From positions 1,269,501-1,333,500 of the forward strand of contig NZ_CP070371.1 in NCBI RefSeq assembly GCF_016919705.1: 64,000 bases of DNA, read 5' to 3'. Positions 44,818-52,856 of this stretch are shown here, piece by piece. Source of the DNA: Paracoccus methylovorus. Lineage in GTDB: Bacteria > Pseudomonadota > Alphaproteobacteria > Rhodobacterales > Rhodobacteraceae. Under the pieces are notes generated by a model, which had not been told where the DNA came from, made no database searches, and saw nothing but the letters and a program-made list of their open reading frames with translations. The translations under genes and the position numbers were made by a program. Positions within the stretch are counted from its first letter, which is position 1. Each line of letters starts with the position of its first letter.

Positions 44818-45948
44818 TTAGTAATCGATGCGAAGAACCCTATCCGGTCTCTGCGTCAATAGGCCCTTCAGGCGCATCGTAACGTAATCAAGTTCATCTT
44901 CCCGCAGCGACGTGATCTCAAGGACAAGTTTGTTTGATCGGACCATATGATCCATCACAAAGATTGGCGGATCGAAGGATTGAAGATGATGGATCACCTT
45001 TCCTGCATCAAATTCAGGGGCGAGCTCCAGAACAACTCTGGCGAAGGGCAGACCGGTGGGATCAGGCTGCGAGAAGGTCTCTACGCCAGGCAGTCCGCGG
45101 ACTTCATGGATAAACCTCTCTAGCTTCCTGGTCTGGTCAATCTGCCATGTTTCGATATCTAGATTCGCGCGTATCTCAAGCGCTGCAATCGTCCCGGCGA
45201 TAGCTTCCTTGCTTGCCTTCATGCCGCGGCCGATGCCTTTCTCTTGCGCGCGGACGGCTGTCACCGCTGCCCTTGATCCCACAACCAGTCCTGCTGTGGG
45301 CCCAGCCAGATATTTCTGCCCGCTCAGAATGACGAGATCCGCGCCTGTGCTGACCAGTTGCCGCACGCGCATGTCCTGCGCAGCGCCGTCAATGATAACG
45401 GGGATGTTCCGATCCTTGGCAAGTGCTACCGCCGCCGCCATATCAGGTCCGTTCCCGCCGGTAAGACGGGAGGATACGAGAAGCAGGCAGCAAATATCAT
45501 CGTGAGACAGCGCATGACCGAGATCGGCCAAGTCCCATTCTGCCTTGGTCCCGACGAGATTTGGCTGACCGCCAGCAAGGCGAACGGCCTGCTCGATGGG
45601 CTGCCCGTAGTTCACATTGTGGCAGGCAGGTAGAAGAACCCGCCGTGCAAGACCGTCAGCGTCCGGGAGGCGCGCGACCGCATCGGCATTCTCCATGGTC
45701 ATACAGGCCGCAACCGCCAAAGTGACGGCAGCTGCCGCACAGTGGACGACTGTGCCGGCCTCCGCTCCGGAAAACTCGACCAGATGTGCCGACACCGCCT
45801 CCTGCATCCCTTCAATCAGCACGTAGGCCCCCAGCGCCTTTGCAACGGCTGCTTGCACTTCGACATGGGATCTCGACACCCCGAGAGGGGTAAAAGTTCC
45901 TCTCGCATTGATGATGTCAGACAGACCAATCGTCTTGCCGAGTGCCAT
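44818..45948 (-). CDS. SelA-like PLP-dependent enzyme (DgaE/SelA superfamily)
   Basis: 376 aa, fold type I. ADLVILSGQKYLAGPTAGLV carries the PLP lysine; INARGTFTPLGVSRSHVEV and HLVEFSGAEAGTVVHCAAAA are features of the SelA-like group that includes D-glucosaminate-6-phosphate ammonia-lyase. It lacks the length (about 460) and context (selB, tRNA-Sec) of true selenocysteine synthase. The reaction is probably elimination, deamination or aldol cleavage of an amino-acid-like substrate, perhaps one imported by the TAXI-TRAP system. RBS GGGAGGC. Confidence 0.78.
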   Translation of the reverse strand: MALGKTIGLSDIINARGTFTPLGVSRSHVEVQAAVAKALGAYVLIEGMQEAVSAHLVEFSGAEAGTVVHCAAAAVTLAVAACMTMENADAVARLPDADGLARRVLLPACHNVNYGQPIEQAVRLAGGQPNLVGTKAEWDLADLGHALSHDDICCLLLVSSRLTGGNGPDMAAAVALAKDRNIPVIIDGAAQDMRVRQLVSTGADLVILSGQKYLAGPTAGLVVGSRAAVTAVRAQEKGIGRGMKASKEAIAGTIAALEIRANLDIETWQIDQTRKLERFIHEVRGLPGVETFSQPDPTGLPFARVVLELAPEFDAGKVIHHLQSFDPPIFVMDHMVRSNKLVLEITSLREDELDYVTMRLKGLLTQRPDRVLRIDY

Positions 45949-46216
45949 GCACCTATGCCTCCCGCAAAGGTTCGCTATGCCGCACTGCTAACCTAGGCGG
46001 CACTAGCGATCAATGAGATGGCCTATCGAGTCGGCTCTGAACAAATGAGACAGCCAATGCGTCGCGTTGATACCCGATCAGCCGCTTCGGGCCGACCTCG
46101 CCAGCCCGCAGGGCTCGCGGTCGAGCTCGGCGTCGCTTGCCGCATTCGGCTGGGCGTCGTGGGCGAAGCTGGCCACCTCCGGCGCTCGAAGAGCGCCTCT
46201 TCCGACGCGCCTTTAC

Positions 46217-46231
46217 GAGACAAATTGTCTC
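46217..46231. promoter_or_regulatory. Palindrome GAGACAAATTGTCTC
   Basis: Perfect 7-bp arms around one central base. TGTCTCATT on its right side recurs in reverse complement as AATGAGACA at 46044-46052, near the SelA-like gene's promoter. It looks like a dimeric regulator site controlling one or both divergent genes. Confidence 0.45.
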
Positions 46232-46338
46232 ATTGGACTATTCGAAAGGCAGTACCATCAGTCTATGAGGGCTCGAAATCCTTGGGCCTTGAATGTGCGC
46301 GTTTGTTGTGTGTTGCGCACTTTTATGGTTAATTTGCA

Positions 46339-46366
46339 TGTTAAGTGAGGGCTTTTGCCCTTAACA
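46339..46366 (+). promoter_or_regulatory. Bulged hairpin upstream of the Hint-domain gene
   Basis: TGTTAAG-TGA-GGGC, loop TTTT, GCCC-TTAACA: a 10-bp stem with a 3-base bulge, 57 bases before the coding start. It could act in the mRNA leader or be a DNA-level operator. Confidence 0.35.
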
Positions 46367-46422
46367 TACCGCACCCTGTGTCCATCAGCCGCGACGGTGT
46401 CGCCCGTTTCTAGAGTGTGTCC

Positions 46423-48354
46423 ATGCCTGTCCTCATCGACGCCCCCGGAACCTATACAGTCATTCCGGGAGAGACCTATATTATTGATCCCAGCGTATCC
46501 GGCATCATCGAGTTCGTACCGCCATCCACGGCAGGAACGAACGACTTCACCGTCGAGCTCGATTCCAGCACGGACAGTGCCATGGTCATCTCCTTCAACG
46601 GCTCTGACCCGCTTTCACCCCTTGCGCCGACCGTGAATGTCGCGGAAGGCGCCACGGCATCAAACGTGAATTTCATCAATTCCGGCACGATCGAGTCACT
46701 GGACTATAATCTGGGGAACAGCTCTGCCATCGGTATGCTCAGCGGCGTCGATGGCACCGATCCAAATGAGGTCAAGACCACCGTTACGGGCGGCGACCAC
46801 GTCACCATCGGCGGTTTCAACAACGCTGACAGCAGCAGCATCAGCGCCTCCAAGAGCGTCATAACGCTGGGTGACAATGCCACCATCACCGGTCCCATCG
46901 AGGCCGACTACGGCGGGCTGGATCTGACGGCCGGCGACAACTTCGAGTATACCGCCGGTGTGAATTTGAGCTTCGACTTCACAGTCGGGGACTGCAGTGT
47001 CACGCTTGGCGCCAATGCCGATACCCATGGCCAATCATTTTCCATGGGCAACTCGGGGCCCAACTACTCGGTCGAAGTCGGCGATGGCTCGGATATCGGC
47101 CATATCCTCATGGGCGGCGGCTCCGGCGACAAGAGCGTGATCCTGGGCGAGAACGTCAATACCGGCGATATCTCGATCGGCGGCAGCGGCCTTGCCGACG
47201 ACCACATGCAGATCACGCTGGTGGCCGGCAACGGCACATATATCGGCGGCACAACAGGCATGGTCGGCAATATCGGCCTGGGCGGGACATTTGTGGACCG
47301 CACCATCACCTTTGGCGATGACGTCCATGTCGGCGGGCTGCTGGGAATGGGCGGAATGTTCGGCACCAACACCGTCGCCATCGGCGACCGTTATACCCAG
47401 GACGGTCGCTTTACCGGCTCCACCATCATGGGCTCCGATTACGTCATCATCGGGGATGACTGGCAGTTCAACGACAGCTTCACGCTGCAAGACGGTGATG
47501 ATACGCTTCAGATCGGGGCCACCACACGTGATACAACAAGCGGCTCTGTATTAGGCGGTTTGGGGGTGGACGCGCTGACGATCATCGTTCCCGATGATGA
47601 GTTGGCAGCCTTCGACACCGCGGCCACAAACGCCGGCTGGACCAATAACGGCGATGGCACCTACAACCCGAACGGCCTGCCGCTGCTTTGGAAGAACACT
47701 ACCTATTACGACTGGGAAAGTGCCCAACGCGTCCCCTGCTTCACCGCGGGAACGTTGATCCTGACGGCACATGGCGAAGTCCCGATCGAACAGGTCAGCG
47801 TGGGCGATCTGGTGCAGACCCGCGACAATGGCCTGCAGCCGGTGCGCTGGATCGGTTCGCAAAAGCTGGGCGCGGCCCAGCTGTCATCTGCGCCCAAATT
47901 GCAGCCGATCCGCATCAAGGCCGGGGCGCTGGGGCCGGATGCACCGCGACAGGACCTGCTGGTTTCGCCGCAGCACCGGGTGCTGGTGCGCTCGAAGATC
48001 GCCCAGAAGATGTTCGGCGCATCGGAGGTGCTGGTGGCTGCCAAGCAGCTTCTGCAACTGGATGGCTTCGACATCGCCACGGATGTTGATGAGGTCACCT
48101 ATTTCCACATGCTGTTCGACCGGCATGAGGTGGTGGTGTCGAACGGGGCTGAGACGGAATCGCTCTATACCGGACCCGAGGCGCTGAAATCCGTGGGCAA
48201 GGCGGCGGTCGAGGAAATCTTCGCGCTGTTCCCGCAACTGGCGGATCCCGATCATGTCCCGGAGCCGGCGCGCTTTCTGCCCTCCGGCCGCCAGGCCCGC
48301 AAGCTCGGCCTGCGCCACCTGCAAAACCACCGTCAGCTCGTGATGAATGTATGA
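46423..48354 (+). CDS. Secreted-type repeat protein with C-terminal Hint (hedgehog/intein) domain
   Basis: 643 aa from the ATG at 46423 (a GTG lies two codons earlier). Residues about 60-430 are Gly/Asp/Asn-rich with recurring short beta-strand units such as VILGENVNTGDISIGG and TITFGDDVHVGGLLG, suggesting a beta-helix or RTX-like structure. A Hint_2 domain begins at Cys439 (PCFTAGTLILTAHGEVPIEQ, VGDLVQTRDNGLQPVRWIG) and includes SPQHRVLV; this domain is common in Rhodobacteraceae and is thought to self-cleave. No N-terminal signal peptide, so type I secretion is likely, but no transporter is adjacent. Confidence 0.85.
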   Translation: MPVLIDAPGTYTVIPGETYIIDPSVSGIIEFVPPSTAGTNDFTVELDSSTDSAMVISFNGSDPLSPLAPTVNVAEGATASNVNFINSGTIESLDYNLGNSSAIGMLSGVDGTDPNEVKTTVTGGDHVTIGGFNNADSSSISASKSVITLGDNATITGPIEADYGGLDLTAGDNFEYTAGVNLSFDFTVGDCSVTLGANADTHGQSFSMGNSGPNYSVEVGDGSDIGHILMGGGSGDKSVILGENVNTGDISIGGSGLADDHMQITLVAGNGTYIGGTTGMVGNIGLGGTFVDRTITFGDDVHVGGLLGMGGMFGTNTVAIGDRYTQDGRFTGSTIMGSDYVIIGDDWQFNDSFTLQDGDDTLQIGATTRDTTSGSVLGGLGVDALTIIVPDDELAAFDTAATNAGWTNNGDGTYNPNGLPLLWKNTTYYDWESAQRVPCFTAGTLILTAHGEVPIEQVSVGDLVQTRDNGLQPVRWIGSQKLGAAQLSSAPKLQPIRIKAGALGPDAPRQDLLVSPQHRVLVRSKIAQKMFGASEVLVAAKQLLQLDGFDIATDVDEVTYFHMLFDRHEVVVSNGAETESLYTGPEALKSVGKAAVEEIFALFPQLADPDHVPEPARFLPSGRQARKLGLRHLQNHRQLVMNV

Positions 48355-48454
48355 TTTGAACAGACCACCAGTAACGTGGTCATCTGCCGCATCTGCCGCA
48401 TCTGTCGGATTTGATCTTTTGTTCAGGGGGATTGCTGCGCTTACCTTCCTTCTA

Positions 48455-49280
48455 GGGCGTGTTGACAAAAGGGATTCACCGGGCGCGGTGATCGTGATTC
48501 AAGCTGGTATCTGCAATGGAGACCAGCGTGGCACGAAACCTGATGTCGAACGACGAGTGGGCGTTCTTTGAACGCTTCATCCTGGCTGTCCGTTCTCCGA
48601 ACGGCCGCAAGCCCACGAACCATCGGCTTGTTCTGGATGGGATTTTCTGGATCGCCCGAACGGGGTCGCCCTGGCGCGACCTGCCGGAAGAGTTCGGCAA
48701 ATGGTCGTCTGTCTATCGGCAGTTCCGGCGCTGGACGTTGGCGGGGCTGTGGGAACAGATCCTGGAGGCGCTGAACGAGAGCCGGATCGTGCCGGATGCG
48801 CTGCAGATGATCGACAGCACCGTGGTTCGCGCTCATCATCAGGCAGCGGGCGCAAAAGGGGGACTCCGCGCCAAGGTTTCGGCCGCTCGCGAGGTGGCTT
48901 CACGACCAAGATCCATCTGCGGGTCAATGCGGCAGGCCTGCCCATGAGAACCGAGATCACGGCCGGGCAGACATCGGACTACCTCGGCTTCGATCTGGTC
49001 ATGGCTGACAACCTGCCCGAGCCAAGCGTTCTGCTCGCAGACCGCGGCTACGACTCCGACAACATCCGCAAGACCATGGAGGTGCGCGACGTGGTGCCGG
49101 TCATCCCCATGCGCAAAACCCGGAAGCTACGGGTCGCCGTTGACCGCAGGCTCTACCGCCTGCGCAATCTCGTTGAGCGGTGCTTCAACAAGCTCAAGAA
49201 TGCCCGTCGCGTCGCCACCCGCTACGACAAGACCGCCGAAAGCTTCCTGGGCTTCATCGACATCACGTCGATCCGCCTCA
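48455..49280 (+). mobile_element. IS5-family (IS427 group) insertion sequence, right end missing
   Basis: The left end GGGCGTGTTGACAAAAGGGA (48455 onward) is typical of this group. The transposase is split in two frames. After SIRLRG the usual C-terminus and the right terminal repeat (expected TTGTCAACACGCCC) are absent, and unrelated sequence carrying the small lipoprotein gene follows. The element therefore appears cut at about 49280. Confidence 0.75.
48516..48947 (+). CDS. IS5-family transposase, ORF A
   Basis: 143 aa. LMSNDEWAFFERFIL opens the DUF4096 domain, followed by LDGIFWIARTGSPWRDLPEE, and MIDSTVVRAHHQAAGAKGG contains the first catalytic Asp. The frame passes into out-of-frame residues after AAGAKGG. 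A run AAAAGGGGG at about 48857 would allow a -1 shift into ORF B, as in related IS elements. Confidence 0.88.
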   Translation: METSVARNLMSNDEWAFFERFILAVRSPNGRKPTNHRLVLDGIFWIARTGSPWRDLPEEFGKWSSVYRQFRRWTLAGLWEQILEALNESRIVPDALQMIDSTVVRAHHQAAGAKGGLRAKVSAAREVASRPRSICGSMRQACP

Positions 49281-49336
49281 GGGGCAGGGGAAGGCGGATC
49301 ATTTACTGTATCGTCCCTTCTCGCACCAATACCTGA
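48854..49336 (+). CDS. IS5-family transposase, ORF B (via -1 frameshift)
   Basis: In the -1 frame from about 48854: RGTPRQGFGRSRGGFTTKIH, then LADRGYDSDNIRKTMEV with the second Asp, RRLYRLRNLVERCFNKLKNA with the DDE Glu, and SFLGFIDITSIRL. The residues after 49280 (RGRGRRIIYCIVPS) do not belong to the family, consistent with loss of the element's right end. Probably inactive for transposition of this copy. Confidence 0.8.
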   Translation, partial: KRGTPRQGFGRSRGGFTTKIHLRVNAAGLPMRTEITAGQTSDYLGFDLVMADNLPEPSVLLADRGYDSDNIRKTMEVRDVVPVIPMRKTRKLRVAVDRRLYRLRNLVERCFNKLKNARRVATRYDKTAESFLGFIDITSIRLRGRGRRIIYCIVPSRTNT

Positions 49337-49547
49337 CAGATACGCCGGGCTGCCTTTGGAATAGTTCTGCTGTTATGGCGCAGTTTTCTGAGTTGTAGTC
49401 AGGCCCGTCTTTCGAGTCGAAGGTTGCCATATGAATGCGCATATTGCCCCCTAGCGGGCTGCCCCTGTAGAGCGTGAATGTATCTTTATCGTTCGGCAGG
49501 CATCCCGCTAACCCAACAACCGCTGCCGCGAGAACTAACGACTTCAT
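49299..49547 (-). CDS. Small lipoprotein
   Basis: 82 aa with a lipobox LAGC near residue 15 (KSLVLAAAVVGLAGC) and a short mature domain (DTFTLYRGSPLGGNMRIHMA, one further Cys pair CAIT / YWC). Its 3' end abuts the truncated IS5 element, but the frame ends at its own stop. No family recognised. It lies near two other small exported proteins. Confidence 0.65.
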   Translation of the reverse strand: MKSLVLAAAVVGLAGCLPNDKDTFTLYRGSPLGGNMRIHMATFDSKDGPDYNSENCAITAELFQRQPGVSVRYWCEKGRYSK

Positions 49548-49606
49548 AGGAACCTCACAAATCTGCCTGTCCGCGACATAGTGCCGACCACTGGCCGGTC
49601 ATTCTG

Positions 49607-50026
49607 CTAGTTCTGGGTGGGGCCGCAGTCTGCACGGTATACCGCCACCTTTTGAACGAGAGTCCCAACTTTGTTGCTTGACCACGCAACCTCATGGTTG
49701 GCCAAGTCAAAGTTGTAGATAACGACGTAGTTTTCATGAAAAGCGCCGACAGTCAGTAAATTACCTGCCGACATTATCGGGGACACCTGAGCGCCATCAG
49801 ACCGATACCCATATGCCCCGATGGAGTCGTCAAACTGGATGTCCCATTCGTCTCCAAGCTTAACCAGAACGATCTTCCCGTTTCGCATGCCATCTTCTTC
49901 CCACTTCGAGCCGCCGGGATTCATCGTCTCATCCTTGGAGAAATAGGCATGTCCCGTGGATGCGCCGCAGCGAACAATGACGCCCTCCGTTGGCTGAGCA
50001 AAGGCTGGCCCCGCCGCCAGCACCAT
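49607..50026 (-). CDS. Small exported protein of unknown function
   Basis: 139 aa from the ATG at 50026 (CAGGAGG upstream). It begins VLAAGPAFAQPTEGVIVRCG, an unusually short signal peptide (about 10 residues before the AFA-Q cleavage site), so the true N-terminus may have been lost or shortened. Two cysteines (RCGAST; ADCGPT) could form a disulfide. Beta-rich, no recognised family. Confidence 0.6.
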   Translation of the reverse strand: MVLAAGPAFAQPTEGVIVRCGASTGHAYFSKDETMNPGGSKWEEDGMRNGKIVLVKLGDEWDIQFDDSIGAYGYRSDGAQVSPIMSAGNLLTVGAFHENYVVIYNFDLANHEVAWSSNKVGTLVQKVAVYRADCGPTQN

Positions 50027-50172
50027 CACAACCTCCTGACGATTCTCACACCACCGTTACCACGACACGGCCCGCTTTTGAGAAGGCAGTTTTGTTCGTT
50101 GACTACACGGGGCGTTGTCGTTCGTGCCTGCCTGCCGCAAGATGCTCTGGTTCAAGCCGGAGAGATTATGAC

Positions 50173-50460
50173 ATGAAATCATTCGCCGCCGCCGCTATTC
50201 TCGCAATCACCGCCGCGCCTGCCTCTGCCGCCCTGAGCGGATATTGGGACAACTCCAAGATTATCCATGCCACCCTCGGCAATGACATGGTTGCGGACGC
50301 GCTCAAGCAGCAACCCGTCGAGAGCATCACCAGCACGGAGAGCGGCTACCAGATCCAGAGCCAAGATTGCCGTGTCGACGTCCAGGTGACGCGCACCGCA
50401 CCCGACAGGCCCGGCCCCACTCGGTTCAGCCTCAAAATCGGCAAGGGGCAATGCTCTTGA
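50173..50460 (+). CDS. Small exported protein of unknown function
   Basis: 95 aa from the ATG at 50173. Signal peptide MKSFAAAAILAITAAPASAA (cleavage ASA-AL), then a mature part of about 75 residues with two cysteines (QDCRVDVQVT; GKGQCS). The upstream extension of the frame to 49990 is not protein-like. Diverges from the exported protein at 49607. No family recognised. Confidence 0.65.
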   Translation: MKSFAAAAILAITAAPASAALSGYWDNSKIIHATLGNDMVADALKQQPVESITSTESGYQIQSQDCRVDVQVTRTAPDRPGPTRFSLKIGKGQCS

Positions 50461-51040
50461 TCTTGCCGGGACGTCCCAGCGGCAGATTGTCCGGTAGCCT
50501 CTCGCGGTGAAATCGCAACAGAATAGCAGCGGGTTGCTATTCTTCCCTGTCGCTAAAGCCCAGCCATGGCGCATCTTCTGCCAAGGCGAGGGGCGAAAAT
50601 CGCAGAATCGCGACAATCGCAGCGGCGCCGGTTCTCATCGTCCGATCCAGTCGCCATGAGGCGCAACCGCTTCATCGGCCCCTTTTGCAGCACGATACGC
50701 GCACGGGCGGTATGGGGTCATGCAAATCACCTGATTGGCGCAGAGATACGCGCGGGTGTGCGGGTGCGACGTGGGGTCATAGTCTGCGCGGGGTTTTCCG
50801 TAGCCGCAACGCGCGCGCCATAGGCGGGCAGCATTCCCGAGTATTCCCGCACAATCTTTTGCAGAGTGGGGGACATGATGGGGGAATAAATTCCCTGTAA
50901 AGGCTATTTTTACAATTAAATCAGCTATTTGCAGGATAATGATGGCGGAGCGAGTGACTCAAATACCGAACTCTCTCCCATCTTGTTGTCGGACCGTAGG
51001 TGATGAACGCGAAAACCTGCGCAGAAACGTCGGACAGGTA
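50461..51040. other. Intergenic region with inverted repeats
   Basis: About 580 bases. GGGAATAAATTCCC (50881-50894) and TGTAAA-N7-TTTACA (50896-50914) are adjacent operator-like repeats in an A/T-rich stretch. A 48-codon minus-strand frame (about 50734-50877, MSPTLQKIVREYSGMLPAYG) is possible but unsupported. Confidence 0.4.
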
Positions 51041-51370
51041 TCAAGCCCGGCCTTGGCCCAACCCGAAATCCTCCCGGAACCGATCGATCTGATGCATGCG
51101 CTCGTGCAGGATCGTCACGATGCCGATGTCGCCGTTGGACAGATTCCGCCAATAGACGAAATAATGCTCGTAGCGGAAGAAGAACCCGTCCACGCCGAAC
51201 TCGGCCGGAACCGGTTTCGAGGCGACGCCGTGCGAGGCGATCCGATCGAAGGCAGCGAACAGTCCGGTGATGTAGCGCTCGGCCTGTTCGGCACCCCACC
51301 GCTCCCGTGTATGACGGTAGATGTCGTCCAGGCGCAGCGACGCGCCTGCCGGTATGCGGATCCCGGCCAT
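51041..51370 (-). CDS. parE: RelE/ParE-family toxin
   Basis: 109 aa. SLRLDDIYRHTRERWGAEQA and VPAEFGVDGFFFRYEHYFVY, then VTILHERMHQIDRFREDF, match ParE-type toxins, which poison DNA gyrase. It starts 4 bases after the antitoxin stop, the standard antitoxin-first arrangement. It may stabilise the surrounding mobile-derived segment. Confidence 0.9.
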   Translation of the reverse strand: MAGIRIPAGASLRLDDIYRHTRERWGAEQAERYITGLFAAFDRIASHGVASKPVPAEFGVDGFFFRYEHYFVYWRNLSNGDIGIVTILHERMHQIDRFREDFGLGQGRA

Positions 51371-51374
51371 CCGG

Positions 51375-51629
51375 TCAGATCCGGTTGCGGGCGACGACCT
51401 CGGCGGCGGTCAGGGGCTGATAGCTGTCCTCGGGCGCTGCGAAGGCATGGGTCAGTTCGGCCTTCAGACGACTGAAAGCCGCAATTTCCGCCCGCTCCTT
51501 GTCGCGGCGGATCAGATCGCGAATGTATTCGCTGACGTTCTCGTAGGAACCGTTCTCGCCAACATTGGCGGCGACGAAGTCGCTCAGAGCACCGCCGACA
51601 CGGACGGTCATGGTCGTGGTGCGGGACAT
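51375..51629 (-). CDS. parD: ParD-family antitoxin
   Basis: 84 aa from the ATG at 51629 (ACAGGAGG). MSRTTTMTVRVGGALSDFVA begins a ribbon-helix-helix; NVSEYIRDLIRRDKERAE is the typical ParD helix, and the C-terminal tail wraps the toxin. It would repress its own promoter with ParE. Confidence 0.9.
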   Translation of the reverse strand: MSRTTTMTVRVGGALSDFVAANVGENGSYENVSEYIRDLIRRDKERAEIAAFSRLKAELTHAFAAPEDSYQPLTAAEVVARNRI

Positions 51630-51726
51630 GGGCCAGCCTCCTGTTGCTGTTTGCGTATTCAATATAACCAAAAACGAATACAAAGCAAGGCCGGACAGTT
51701 ACCCGCCCAGCAGCATCGTGGCCATG

Positions 51727-52011
51727 TCAGTCGCGCTGATCGTCTCCCAACCGTCGCACCGAGTCCGGCAACTCGGTAATCGCCTGCCCGGCCGCCACGA
51801 GCTTGATGGCCAGCATAAGCTTTTCCCGGTCCGCCATCGCCAGAAATGTGCCCAGCACCTCGTCCGAATGCCGCGCCAAGGCGACGAGATGTTCTCCGCT
51901 TGGGCCGTATGTGTCCGAGAACCAGTTCTTCACCGTCTTCTCGTTGGCTCCGGTCCAGGCCGCAACCGTCTTGGCACCCGACCTGCTGTCGCCAAGGGAG
52001 CGCTTCAGCAC
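51727..52011 (-). CDS. DNA-binding-like protein, probably 5'-truncated
   Basis: 94 aa from a GTG at 52011. AKTVAAWTGANEKTVKNWFS looks like a helix-turn-helix, followed by GPSGEHLVALARHSDEVLGT. The protein-like sequence continues upstream of the GTG (YAAQIASVLKRSLGD), but no ATG with a ribosome site is found before the serine-recombinase fragment at 52104, so the natural start was probably lost. Similar small proteins occur in integrated elements; function unknown. Confidence 0.55.
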   Translation of the reverse strand: MLKRSLGDSRSGAKTVAAWTGANEKTVKNWFSDTYGPSGEHLVALARHSDEVLGTFLAMADREKLMLAIKLVAAGQAITELPDSVRRLGDDQRD

Positions 52012-52103
52012 GGACGCAATTTGAGCGGCATAGCAGCTGTCCGGCGGTGCGCCGCCGTGGCCATAGCCGCGAGCTCTCGGTGAGGGTCTTCGCCGGGCAA
52101 TGC

Positions 52104-52511
52104 CGTCTTGTCGAGCTGGGTTTTCGTCAGGGCGGCGCAGCAGGGTACGGGCTGCGAAGGGTGCTGATTGATGAACATGGGAACAAGAAGGGAGAATTAT
52201 CGCGCGGCGAGCAGAAAAGTCTCCAGACAGACCGTGTCGTTCTGGTTCCCGACCCTGACCAGGAGCAGGATGTCGTCCGGCGCATGTATCGGATGTTCGC
52301 GGAGGATGGCAGCGCCAAGCGCCAGATCGCCGAAGCCTTGAATGCCGAAGGGTATCTGACGGATTTGCAGCGATCTTGGACGCGGGCGTCGGTCCACCAG
52401 ATCCTGACCAACGAAAAACACATCGGCAACAACATCTACAACAAGATTTCGTTCAAGCTGAAACGACAGCTGGTGATCAACCCTCGCGAGATGTGGATGA
52501 GGGCCGAAGGT
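52104..52511 (+). pseudogene. Large serine recombinase fragment
   Basis: About 135 residues from the recombinase (PF07508-type) domain: LVELGFRQGGAAGYGLRRVL, DPDQEQDVVRRMYRMFAEDG, IAEALNAEGYLTDLQRSWTR, SVHQILTNEKHIGNNIYNKI, ending INPREMWMRAEGA. The N-terminal catalytic serine domain and the C-terminal part are absent. The right edge joins a pyruvate carboxylase fragment at about 52511. Confidence 0.8.
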
Positions 52512-52815
52512 GCCTGCCGGCTGCGTCGCAAGCCTCGACCAGCTCGGGGTTTTCCGACAGCAGCCCATAGCCGGGGTGGATGGCATCGGCGCCCGATTCC
52601 CGCGCCACGCGGATGATTTCGGGGATCGACAGATAGGCGCCTACCGGCGACAGGCTCTGCCCGATCTGCCCGATCTGCCCGATCTGCCCGATCTGCCAGG
52701 CCTCGTCGGCCTTGAAGCGGTGCAGGCTCAGCTTGTCCTTCTTGGCATAGACGGCGACGGTCTGCTTGCCCATCTCGCCACGATTGGCAGCAAGGATCTT
52801 GCGAAAATCGGTCAT
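52512..52815 (-). pseudogene. Pyruvate carboxylase, 5' fragment with internal deletion and repeat expansion
   Basis: Starts TDFRKILAANRGE as in Pyc biotin-carboxylase domains, then skips about 10 residues of the normal IAIRVMRAANE stretch to MGKQTVAVYAKKDKLSLHRF, and continues SPVGAYLSIPEIIRVARESG, ADAIHPGYGLLSENPELVEA before ending at the recombinase junction. A tandem 9-base repeat (52656-52698) inserts IGQ units. About 100 of 1150 residues remain. Confidence 0.8.
52656..52698. repeat. 9-bp tandem repeat (TCTGCCCGA, about 4.7 copies)
   Basis: Four perfect tandem copies and a partial fifth within the pyruvate carboxylase fragment, coding for (IGQ)n on the minus strand. Intact homologues have a single unit here, so this is probably slippage after loss of selection. 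Confidence 0.8.
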
Positions 52816-52856
52816 CAGCACCGTCCTGTCACGATGCTCCCGATAAGGGGGGCCGG

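Larger units (their letters stand above)
45949..46422. other. Intergenic region with operator-like repeats
   Basis: About 470 bases between divergent genes. It holds a 15-base palindrome (46217-46231) with a related inverted half-site (AATGAGACA, 46044-46052), and a bulged hairpin (46339-46366). Frames on either strand lack support as genes. Confidence 0.5.

Noticed and set aside
44818..45948. True selenocysteine synthase (selA)
   Set aside because: Shorter than SelA, no selB or tRNA-Sec nearby, and N-terminal domain differs; kept as SelA-like.
46018..46332. Overlapping frames in the SelA-like/Hint gap
   Set aside because: Both strands open only because of GC bias; region carries operator-like repeats instead.
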